A stretch of 43,500 bases of DNA from Symbiodinium natans. Taxonomy: Eukaryota > Sar > Dinophyceae > Suessiales > Symbiodiniaceae. The DNA lies in assembly GCA_905221605.1 (NCBI GenBank), contig CAJNDS010002653.1:169840-213339 (forward strand). Reading direction: 5' to 3'. Made by a program: the position numbers and the translations under genes. This document shows, piece by piece, positions 32,000 to 41,487 of this stretch (position 1 is its first letter; the number at the start of each line of letters is the position of its first letter). Under the pieces are notes generated by a model. It saw only the letters and a list, made by a program, of their open reading frames with translations, made no database searches and had not been told where the DNA came from.

Positions 32000-32560
32000 C
32001 AATACTGCTGGCAGAAACGGCCTTACTGCGTGCACGGCGCGCCGTGCTCGATTACTGGGAGCCTTGGCACTATTCGGCCGACTCTTGAGGAGATGTTGGG
32101 CATCGGAAGTGTAGGCAAAGACTGGCGGAAACAGGCATTGCTGTGCCTGAGGTCCGATTGCTGGGGAGCTTGGCACTGTTCGGCCGACTTTTGGGCCGTG
32201 TCTTCTGAGGAGATATTTAGCATATGAAGTATGGGCAGTGCTGGCAAAAAGGCGCATTGCTGCGCCTGAGGCACATGCTCGGAAGCTTTGACCCTGTTAT
32301 GCAGACTTTTGGGCGGCATCTCTCGCGGAGAGAGTTGGCTCGCAAGTGTAGGCAAGTACTGGCAGGAATGGTTGGCGAATACTGGCAGGAAAGGCATTGC
32401 TGCGTGTACAGGGTGCCTGCGTGTCACCCTAAACCCTGAGGAGGCACAGGCACGCTCGATTTCTGAGAGTTCAGGCTGACTTCTGGCAGCTTCTCTCGGG
32501 AAGAGATTTGGCACGCAAAACGTAGGCGAACAGTCATCCAAAACCTTGAGGTATTGCGCG
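32000..32560. repeat. Minisatellite family M3, ~115-145-bp unit, four copies
   Basis: Units contain ACTGGCAGAAACGGCATTGCTGCGTG, a GGGAGCTTGGC(A/G)CTGTT block, GGCCGACTTTTGGGC and a TCTCTCG(G)GAGAGA-like block with GAAGAGATTTGGC. Copies start near 32003, 32117, 32236 and 32380. The same family reappears at 39735-39950 (two copies). Long minus-strand frames such as 32023-32607 are repeat artefacts. Confidence 0.8.
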
Positions 32561-32639
32561 CTCAATTTCTGGAAGCTTCCGCAGGCTTCACTCGTGTTCT
32601 TGTGCATCTACCCCGTGTGTATGCCTCGGAGTCGCATCT

Positions 32640-33890
32640 CTCAGGGCGAAGACTCGTGAGAAGTCGCAGCCAAAGACATGGACAAAGATGGCACCGTCGC
32701 AAGCAGTATGCGGGCGCGCGCCATCCTAAGCCCCAAGAACCGAGGCAGGATGGCTGGATTGGCGTCGCGAGCTTCGCACGCGGACACGGGCGATTCTCAT
32801 AGGCGCCGGCTGGACTTTTGCGCCTGCATTTTTGGAGGTTCGAGGCTCCAATGCATGAAAAATGGTGGCCAGAACATCGGCATAGATGGCATTGTTGCGG
32901 CAGGTGTGGGCGCGTGCCATCCTAAACCTTCAAAGGCTCAGGCAGGATGGCCTGGCTGGCTTTGCGAGCGGCGCCCGCGGGCATGAGTGTGATTTGCTAA
33001 GCAGTGGCTGGACTTTTGTGTCTGCAAGTTTGGAAGTCCTTGTGAATTGCTCGGATGCCCCGAAAGCTTTGAGACTTTCCGCATGAGGGACAGGTTTTAC
33101 CGCACCTTTCGAGGCTCAAATGCATGAAAAATGGTCGCCAATACAATGGCACTGTTGCGGGCAGGTGTGTGCGCGTGCCATCCTAAACCGTCAAGAACTC
33201 AGGCAGGATGGCCGGGCTGGATCGCAAGCGGCGCCCGAGGATACAAGGGCGGTTTGCTTAAGCATTGGCTAGACTTTTGTGCCCTGCGAAATGTTCGGGC
33301 GCTTCGAAAGCTTTGCGACTTCTTCTCATGGTCAAGACCGGTTTTACCGCACCTCTCGAGACGCAAATGCATGAAAAATGAGCCAATACAAAGGCATTGA
33401 AGGCATTGTTGCGGGCAGGTGTGTGCGCGTGCCATCCTAAACCCTCAAAAACTCAGGCAGGATGGCCGGGCTGGCGTCGCAAGCGGCGCCCGCGGACATG
33501 AGGGCGGTTTGCTTCAGCATTGGCTGGACTTTTGCGCCTGCAAGTGCTCGGGTGCCTCGAAAAAGCTTTGAGACTTCTCCGCATGGTCGAGGGACGGGTT
33601 TTACCGCACCTCGCAAGACGCAAATGCATGGGAAATGGTAGCCAATACATAGGCATCGATGCCAGTGTTGGCAGGTGTGTGCGCGTGCCATCCTAAACCC
33701 TCAAGAACTTACGCAGGATGGCTGAGCTGGCTTTGTGAGCGGCGCCCGCAGACACGGAGGCGGTTTGCTTCAGCATTGGCTAGACTTTTTGTGCCTGAAA
33801 GTCTTGAGGGCCTTGTGAATTGCACCGATGCCCCAAAAGCTTTGTGACTGCTCCTCATGGTCGACGGACAGGCTTTGAGAGACTTGAAAG
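32640..33890. repeat. Minisatellite family M1, ~250-270-bp unit, five copies
   Basis: Units are marked by ATGCATGAAAAATGG: 32851, 33120, 33367 and 33624, with an earlier partial unit from 32640. Each unit contains a conserved GCCATCCT...AGGATGGC hairpin, then CTGGCGTCGCGAGCGGCGCC, CTGGACTTTTGTGCCTG, GATGCCCCAAAAGCTTTG and a GGACGGGTTTTACCGCACC block. Confidence 0.9.
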
Positions 33891-34565
33891 GCCATATCCT
33901 GGGCAATAGTACCGGTGATGCGGCTCGGCTGTGAAGAGGGCTTGGCTGCTTCGTGGCTGGGGAGGCTGGGGGAGTGGCCAGAATGCAGGGCCAGGCCCTT
34001 GACGCCGCGGCTCGAGGTTCGGGGCTTGATTAGGGCTCGTCAGCCTGTCGGCTACGACATTAGTGGTGAGCGGCCTTGGCGTGGCTCGTGCAGCCGGGCG
34101 TCCTGGCTTGCTGGCGCCGGGCAGATCCGAGTTCTGTATGCCTTCGTGCAATGCGCGTATGGGTCTGGCGTGCGAGGAGGCGAAGGAGCAAGCTGGGCTG
34201 TCAGGGCAGGCACGAGCTGTCAGAGCATCTTGGGGCGCATGTCGCCCGCAGGAGAAACGAGGTCGGTGCAGGGGCTGTCGTTTGCGAGGAACGCTGGCTG
34301 TGGCTTGGCGCGTTCATGGCCCAGGCTGCAGGTTGAGATGAGTGCTGGCCCGCTTAAGGCTGCGGCCCAAATCTTCAGGCCAGGAAAAGTTTTGGTTCTT
34401 GGCTCGCCTGGCGGTTGCGGGCTGAGGCAGAAGGCGAATATAAGCTCTTGGTGCAGCAACATGCTGAAGGCTAAGATGGAGGCCTGGCCCCCCTTTCACT
34501 ACACGGCCTGCTTAAAGCCAAATTGGCCAAGAGTTTCCTTGGTCTTTTGGGGCTGCAACCCTCGG
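33891..34565. other. GC-rich DNA, no confident gene
   Basis: A plus-strand frame of 250 codons (33915-34667) crosses this stretch but runs into an M1 repeat copy at its end and has no recognisable motif. Parts resemble 39370-39600 (GGGCTTGGCTGC...GAGGCTGGG) and the M2 unit. Confidence 0.35.
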
Positions 34566-34880
34566 CTTCAGGCCACGTGTGCCACCCTAAAACCCCACGT
34601 GCGCAGGCAGGATGGCCAGGTTGGCGTCGGTAGCTGCGCGCACGGACATGAGGGCCTTTGCGCATAAGCAATGGCTGGACTTTTGTGCCCGAAACTTTTG
34701 AAGTCCTTCCGATGCCCTAAAAGCTTGGGACTTCTTCTCATGGTTGAGGGACGGGTTTTGCCGACCTCTCAAGATGAAGATGCATGGGAAGCGGTAGCAA
34801 GTGCCTAGGCATAGATGGCATTGTCGCGGGCAGTGTATGGGCAAGTGCCATCCCGAACCCCTGTCCCCAAGTGCACGGGC
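34566..34880. repeat. Isolated M1 unit
   Basis: A complete M1 unit plus the start of a second (hairpin at 34577-34615 and again at 34850-34890), outside the two main M1 arrays. The hairpin arms here have one mismatch each. Confidence 0.8.
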
Positions 34881-34954
34881 AGGATGGCCGCGTTGGCGTC
34901 GCGGGCGGCGTGGCTTCAAGCTGAAGGCCAGGATACAGGCATTGGCCCCCCCCC

Positions 34955-35700
34955 GAGACTGCGCCCCACTGGGGGCTGAGGGTTGAGGCCCAGGCTGAGG
35001 GCGAAGACGCGGGCTTGTCGTCCTCGAGGCTTCCGCTGAAAGCCGAAGGCTAAAGAAAGAACTGTTTAGCCCCTTCCTTGAGATTGCCAAGAAGAAGGTT
35101 TTGGCCGCTCTGAGATTGCGTCTTAACTGGGGGCTGCGGGCTGGGGCTGAAGTCGAAGGCGTGGGCTTGTCTGCCGCTCAGGGCCGAAAGCGAAGATAAC
35201 TGCTTGGCCCCCCTTGAGGTTGCGGCTTCAAGCTGAAGGCCTAAGATAAAAGCTGTGGCCCCCTTGAGACTGCGGCTCAACGGGGGGCTGTTTGCTGGGG
35301 CTGAAGGCGAAGACGCAGGCTTGTATTCTGTGAGGCTTCCCCTTAGAGGCTAAGATCTCTGCTTGGCCTCCCTTGAGGTTGCGGCTTGTAGGTGAGAGCC
35401 AAGATGGAGGCTTCGGCCTTTGTGAAGCTGCGGCTCGACTGTGGGCGGCGAGGTGAGGCTGGCGGCGAAGATGCAGGCTTGTCTTTGCAAGGCTGCCGTT
35501 TAGGGCGCCAGGATAACTTCTTGGCCCGCCCTTGAGGTGGCGGCTACGGCCCCCCTAAACTGCGGCTCCGTTGGGGGCTGCGGGCCGAGGCTAGAAGCGA
35601 GAATGTGGGCTTGCCCTCCTTGAGGCTCTCGCTTGCAGCCGAAGGCTAAAGGCGGCCAGGACCATGGCTTGGGTCCTTAGTCTGCTGTTCAGGCCGAAGG
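34955..35700. repeat. Minisatellite family M2, ~155-bp unit, five copies
   Basis: Units begin at GA(C/T)TGCG(G/T)CTC(A)ACTGGGGGCTG: about 34960, 35112, 35268, 35424 and 35557. They contain GGGGCTGAAGGCGAAGACGCAGGCTTGT and AAGGCTAAGATAA. Related degenerate units occur at 39960-40290. Confidence 0.82.
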
Positions 35701-35814
35701 CTGAAAAGAGGTTTTCAGGCAAAGGCGAGCGTAAGGGCTTGGGCGCTATGAGGCTGCGGCCTGAAGCGGAAGGCTGTAAGATCCCCGTTTGGGGGCCTGT
35801 GGGCTCCACTTGGG

Positions 35815-36015
35815 CAGTTCATGGGCAACTCCACCGTGAAGAACTCTGCCACGAGGAAGTGAACTGCACCTGGCGAGAGGGGTTGCTAACCCTAGCAAGG
35901 TCCTACAGGCGGTTCGTGGGCAACCCCACAGTGAAGAACTCCGCCACGAGGAAGTGAACTGCACCTGGCGAGAGGGGTTGCTAACCCTAGCAAGGTCCTA
36001 CAGGCAAAGAAAAAA
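35815..36015. repeat. Two ~97-bp direct copies, diverged third at 36565-36660
   Basis: GAAGAACTC(T/C)GCCACGAGGAAGTGAACTGCACCTGGCGAGAGGGGTTGCTAACCCTAGC occurs at 35838 and 35934 with almost no change. A diverged version (ACGATGTTGTGGGATGTACC, then TGGCGAGCGGGGCAGCTAATCC) appears about 655 bases later, and sequence after each also matches, so a larger ~655-bp duplication is present. Confidence 0.82.
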
Positions 36016-36819
36016 CACACGCGCAGTTGTTTGTGACAGTCAAACCCACGCGGGACCTGCACAAGGACATGTGGAGGTCACTGAAGGCCGTGCGCGTGGC
36101 TGTGCTGGCTTGGCGTTCCCAAATGCAATAGGCCATCCGTGGCGTAGGCAGGTAGGCAGCATATGAGGCGGGCCAACAGTTTACGGACCCGCAGGGCAGG
36201 TGCAGACGTGGGCGTGAGTCGTGAGTCAAGCCCAAACGCGTCTGGGGATGTAGCTGTTGGCAAACCCAAGCCGTGCGCCTGCGAGGAAGGTGCCTGGCCT
36301 TGGCGCTTGTGGACCATATTGGCTGAAACCTGCCCATGTACGTGCGGGCATGTTTGGCCTCTTGCGCAGATTCTTTCCGAGGCCAAGGCAAGGGCTGTTG
36401 GCGTGGCCAGGGCAGGGCCAGAAGGCTTTACCTGACAGGGGGCTTGTGTGAGGGCTGGGAGAGCTGATACTTGGGCAAGCTCAAGGGCAAGGGACGTGGC
36501 TACTTGTGGCAAGTCTGCCACAGGACGTGTGCATTTGGGCAGACTGGTGGCGAGTAGGCATGCAAGGCAGCATGTGTTCGTGGGCAGGGTTACCCTGAGG
36601 AACTCCACGACGATGTTGTGGGATGTACCTGGCGAGCGGGGCAGCTAATCCTAGAGATGTCACAGCTAGGTCAAGGCAAGGGGAACACACGGGCAGTCGT
36701 ACTTTGCGGTGTGCCCCGAAGACGCGCGGTCCTGTGGACGTACTGACGGCTTTGCTGGGCTGGGACAGTCCCAACAACAACAGGCCATGATGTGTTTCTT
36801 CCCGACGAACGAGGAGAAA

Positions 36820-37510
36820 CACTGAGAAACATCCGAGGCGGATGTGCTTCCCCCGAAGATGGAGGAGAAGGCGGAGTCTTCCGACGCAGGCGGAGGCAGC
36901 TGGGCAGAGCTCCAGCGTGAGTCCGAGGCGGACCACCAGTCTATGACACGCAGGGCATGTCTAAATGTGGGCGTGGGGCGAACCCAATGGCATCTGAGCG
37001 CACCGCTGTTGGCAAGCAAAATTTGCGTCTAGAGCCAGGCACGCAGACGTAGGCGGCTGGGCAAAGTTCCAGCGTAAGTCCGAGGCGGACCAGTAGTCTG
37101 TGACACGCAAGGAATGTCCATGCGTGGACATAAGATAAGCCTGGCGGCAGGGGCAATGCGCTTGCGAGGGGAATGCTGAAGCTTCCGACTCGGGCATAGG
37201 CGGCTGGGCAAGTCCCAGCGTGAGTCCGAGGCGGACCACGAGTCTATGACACGCAGAGCATGTCTAGACGTGGGCCTAAGAACAAGCCCGGCGAGAACAA
37301 GCAGCGCGCTGCAAGAAGAAACAGTGGCAGGGCTTTTGCGGTGAGGCATGAGCAATAAGTAGGCAGCTGGGAAAAAACTCCAGCGTGAGTCCGAGGCGGA
37401 CCATCAATCCTTGCAAGGAAGAGCGGGATCTTCGATTCAGGCACAGGCGGCAGGCGGCTGGGCAAGGCTCCAGTGTAGGTCCGAGGCGGACCACGTAACT
37501 ATGACATGCA
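36820..37510. repeat. Minisatellite family M4 with GTCCGAGGCGGAC hairpin, five copies
   Basis: Each unit has CAGCTGGGCA(A)...CTCCAGCGTGAGTCCGAGGCGGACCA, then AGTCTATGACACGCAGGGCATGTC and GTGGGC. Units are centred near 36920, 37077, 37228, 37391 and 37480. The GTCCG-AGG-CGGAC inverted repeat is present in every copy. A similar CATCCG-AGG-CGGATG occurs at 36828-36842. Confidence 0.85.
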
Positions 37511-37659
37511 GAGCATGTCAATACGTGGGCCTGATATAGGCCCGGCGAAACAAGCAGCGCGCTTGCGCCAGTGCATGCCATTTCCTTGTGGGGGATTCGC
37601 TGCAGCGGGGGTCTGGGCATCCCTTGCTGCCCAGATCGCACGCTGGGCGCTGTGAGTCC

Positions 37660-39350
37660 CTCGGAGGCCAATGCCTAAGTCTGTCTGTGCATTTCGCAAG
37701 ATGTCAGAATTGGCGCACACAGGCCTCTTCAGGGCAAAGGGACGAGCTTGACCGCATCTCTCTAGGCAAAAATGCATGATGCCTAGGCATGGATGGCATT
37801 GGGCGCGCGCCATCCTAGACCCCCAAGAATTCAGGCGGGGTGGCGGGGCTGGCGTCGCGAGCTGCGCACGCAGACGCGAGAGCGGTTTTCATAGGCATTG
37901 GCTGGACCTTCGTGCCTGACATTTTTTGAGGTTCTTGTGGATTGCGCCGGAGCCCCAAAAGTTTTAGGACTTCTCTTCATGGTCAAGGGGCGGGCTTGAC
38001 CAAAACTCTCAAGGCGAAAAAAGCATGAGAAGTGGTAGGCTAGCACATAAGCATACATTGGCATTGTCGCTGGCAGCGTGTGGGCATGAGCTATCCTCAG
38101 CCCCTAAAAGTCAGGCTGGAAGGCCAGGCAACCGACGTGAGGCGGTTTTCTTAGGCATAGGCTGGACTTTGGTGCTTGACAGTTTTGAAGTCCTTGTGTT
38201 TTGCACAGATGCCCCAAAAGCTTTGAAGCTTCTCCCCACGTTCAGGGGACGGGCTTCACCGCGTGTCAAGGCGAAAATGCATGAGAAGCGGTAGCCGAAA
38301 ACCTAGGCATGGAAGGCATTGTCGAGGGCAGCGTGTGGGAGTGTGCCATCCTAAACCCCGGGGAGCTCAGGCAGGATGGCCAGGCTGGCGTCGCGAGCTG
38401 CGCACGGACGTGAGGGCAGACTTCCTAGAAATCGGCTGGACTTCGTGCCTGAAAGATTTGAAGTCCTTGTGAGTTGCACCGATGCCCGAAGAGCTTTGAG
38501 GCTTCTTCTCATGGTCAGAGGACGGGCTTGACCACTCTCAAGGCGAAAAAACACGAGAAGTAGTAGCCTATACATGGGCATGGATGGCAGCGTTGCGGGC
38601 GGGCGTGGGCGCGTGTCATCCTAAACCCTCAAGAACTCAGGTAGGATGGCCGGGCTGGATTCACGAGCGGCGCGCGCGGACGTGAGGGCGGTTGCTTAGG
38701 CCTTGACTGGACTTTCGTGCCTGAAAATTTTGAAGTCCTTGTGTTTTGCACCGATGCCCCAAAAGCTTTGAAGCTTCTCTGCATGTTCAGGGGACGGGCT
38801 TCACCGCGTGTCAAGGCGAAAATGCATGAGAAGCGGTAGCCAAAAACCTAGGCATGGAAGGCATTGTCGCGGGCAGCGTGTGGGAGTGTGCCATCCTAAA
38901 CCCCTAGAAGCTCAAGCAGGATGGCCAGGCTGGCGTCGGGGGCTGCGCACACGGACGCGAGGGCAAATTTCCTGTTAAGGCAGTTTTTTCTAAGCAGTGG
39001 CTGGACCATTTGTGCCTGAAGTTTTGAAGCTGCTAGTGATTGCACCGATGTCTCAAAAGGTTTGGGACTTCACCTCATGGCCAAAGGATGGGCGTCGATG
39101 CTCAGGAGTGGTAGCAAAATGCATAGGCACAGATGGCATCGCTGTGTACCGCGTGTGGGCAGTGTCATCCTAAACCCCCAAAAACTCAGGCAACATGGCC
39201 GGGCTGGCGTCGCGAGCTGCGCACACGGACGCTAGGGTGATATTCCTAAGCAGTAGCTGGACCATTGGCGCCAAAGTTTTGAGGCTTCTTGTATTTGGCA
39301 GATGCCTCAAGAGTTTTGAGACTCCGCCTCATGCTCAAGGGACGGGCTTC
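37660..39350. repeat. M1 family, second array, six to seven copies
   Basis: Unit boundaries (GCATGAGAAG(C/T)GGTAGCC or similar) lie near 37772, 38028, 38278, 38553, 38825 and 39100. It is the same hairpin family as 32640-33890, here more diverged. The hairpin is kept in most copies with wobble or single mismatches and lost near 38090. Confidence 0.88.
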
Positions 39351-40632
39351 GAGCGATGCTTTCCGAAGGCCATTTCCTGGGCTAGAGTTCACCAGTTCTC
39401 CAAAGTTTCCCTCCTGCGCTCCTGCCCGTTGCACAGATGTCTCAAGGGCTTTGAGACTTTTCCTCACTGCCAAGGGGGGCATCGCGCGTGCAGCTAAAAC
39501 GGGGCCACTCCTTAGGCTGGAGGCGCCAGTTCCCCAAAGGCGTTTCAGGCTCAGGGCTGTGAAGGGGGCTTGGCTGCGGAGGCTGGGTATTGGCGAGTTC
39601 GCCCAGGCATACATCGTAGGCTGTGTGCCTGCCAGGTCAATAAGAAGGCTTAGCTTCCTGGCGCGCTCGATTTCTGGGAGTCCTTGTCCTGCCCTGCTGG
39701 CTGTCGAGGAGCATACCTAGGGCAGGATTTTGCATGAAAAGCAAGGCCAACGCGGGCAGAAACAGCATTGCTGGTGCTTTGATGTGCCTGCGTGTCATTT
39801 TATCCCTGAAGGCAGCGCGCTCGATGTCTGGGAGCCTTGGCGCTGTCAGGCTGACTTATGGGCACCATCCCTGGGGGAAAGATTCTGCTTGAAAAATGTA
39901 GGCAGACGCAGGCAGAAACGGCGTTGCTGCGTGCTTTGTGGCTGCATGTGATTTTGAAACCCCGAGGGGTGCTATGGGCTGCGGCCTGAAGCTGAAGGCC
40001 GAGATAACAGCCTGAGTTGCTTGAATAGCAGTGGCTTGGGGCCGAAGGCGGAAATCAAAGGGTTTGGCTGGCCCGTAGGCCTCGGGCTGAGGCCGAGGCT
40101 AGATCTTGCCCCCCTTGACGCTGTGGCCTAAAGCTGGCGGCTAGCGTAGCAGCTTTGGCCTCCTTTGAGGCCTCGTCTCAAGGCCGCAGACTGTGATGAA
40201 GGCTGGCTTGGCTGGAGGCTGCGGGCGAAGAAAAGGGGCGGGCCCCCTTAGGCTGCAGCATAGAAAGCGCGGCCACCCTTGAGGCTTTGGTGGCGTGTGC
40301 CAGCGCTTCATCCCAAACCCCTATAGGTTAAGCAAACAAGGGGGGCATGGGGGGGGGAGGCTGCCATCACATGCTGCGTGCGCAAGTGCTGGACCTAGTT
40401 GCGGCTTGTGCAATTTTACGCAACTTCCCTGTTTTGATTATTGGGAAGAGCTTGCTTCTCAAGGCGCAGAGATTTTTAGGCGAGGGCCTGCAGCTCATAG
40501 CAGGGTGGCAACGCTGGAGCACGGAGGGGCACTCGGCGAGGCGGCGTTGCAAGAGGGCAATGCCGAAACCCAAGCTGAGGAGGCAGGGCCTGTGTGCACG
40601 CTCCAGTCTTTAGAGCCTCGGTGTTGGCAGGT
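39351..40632. other. Mixed M1/M2/M3 repeat remnants
   Basis: Contains M3 copies at 39735-39950, M2-like degenerate units at 39960-40290 and a G-run at 40340-40362. No recognisable gene. The 3' end of the minus-strand frame at 40633 borders this stretch. Confidence 0.5.
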
Positions 40633-41487
40633 CTAGCTTTGAGGGGTATCACCTGAAGGAAGGCCTGCGGGAGTGCCACTCCCCAAATAGGGCTTAGAGT
40701 TGTCCTCCACGCGGTCGTTCTCGTTGTTGGTGATGCTGAGGTAGTCGTCGCGAGCACCTGGCGGGAGGGTAGGGGCAGAAATTATGGCCTGCGTATGTTA
40801 CGCGGCAAAAGGCTGAGCTCTGGCGTGGGCTAGGCAGGCGTCGGGGAGGCATGTCGCGTCGGACTGCTCAACTGAGATGCTTGCGCAATCATCCGAGGTG
40901 GATGGGCTATCTCAGTGGCCGAGGCAGGGCAGGATGCGGGAGGCTGGCCTGGATCTGAAAATAGGCCTTGGCAGCGGGGCAACGAGGCGAAGGAGGCGGT
41001 CCTCTAGGTGTAGAATTTCTCTACGCAGCAGGGCGTGGGGATTGGCTTCTTCCCACCTGTTTGCTGGGACCTGGAAGGTACGTAGGGCCTGAAGATGTGC
41101 ATTGTAGGGCAAGATGGCAATGCGCTTGAGGGTATTGATTTGGGAGGGCATGGGCCTCAAGGCTTCTCTAAGATAAGCCAGTTCTGCTTCTGTGCGAATG
41201 CGATAGGCCAAAAAATCGGCAGAGGTGCTATCGAGTTCGTGCCTGAGATCGGTGTAGGCCTGTTGAGCAAGGGCCAAGCTGGCACGTGTTTCCTGCAATT
41301 GGGCGGAAACTGCATGCAACTCTAAGCGCCTGGATTCTGCTGTTTACATAAGGGTGCGGCTCAAGGCATCTTGGCAGGCCAGGTGGTTGTGCATGTACAC
41401 AAGCAAGGACCTTATGTATTGCAGGTCATGAGGCTCGTTGGGCGAGTCGGCCGACCTGGCTGCACCCGGCTGGGGCGAAGGTGGCAT
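40633..41487 (-). pseudogene. Unrecognised helical protein, one frame with three premature stops
   Basis: A single minus-strand frame runs from ATG at 41487 (TAA four codons upstream) to TAG at 40633-40635: 284 codons, broken only by TAA at 41344-41346, TGA at 40912-40914 and TAA at 40798-40800. The N-terminal part starts MPPSPQPGAARSADSPNEP. A long helical, coiled-coil-like segment follows, including AQLQETRASLALAQQAYTDL and RTEAELAYLREALRP, then a short acidic tail with DDYLSITNNENDRVEDN. The composition is clearly protein-like over the whole length, and no frameshift is needed. It is divergent from, and overlaps by about 60 bases at the 5' ends, the large plus-strand frame. I know no family for it; a retroelement Gag-like or structural protein is possible. 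Confidence 0.55.

Noticed and set aside
32023-32607. 194-codon minus-strand frame with internal repeats
   Set aside because: The repetition follows the M3 minisatellite and not a protein repeat.
33915-34667. 250-codon plus-strand frame
   Set aside because: GC-rich region where long chance frames are expected; it ends inside an M1 repeat and shows no family motif.
36666-37355. Minus-strand frames with repeated RLGLTLE
   Set aside because: Derived from the M4 minisatellite; frames shift between units.
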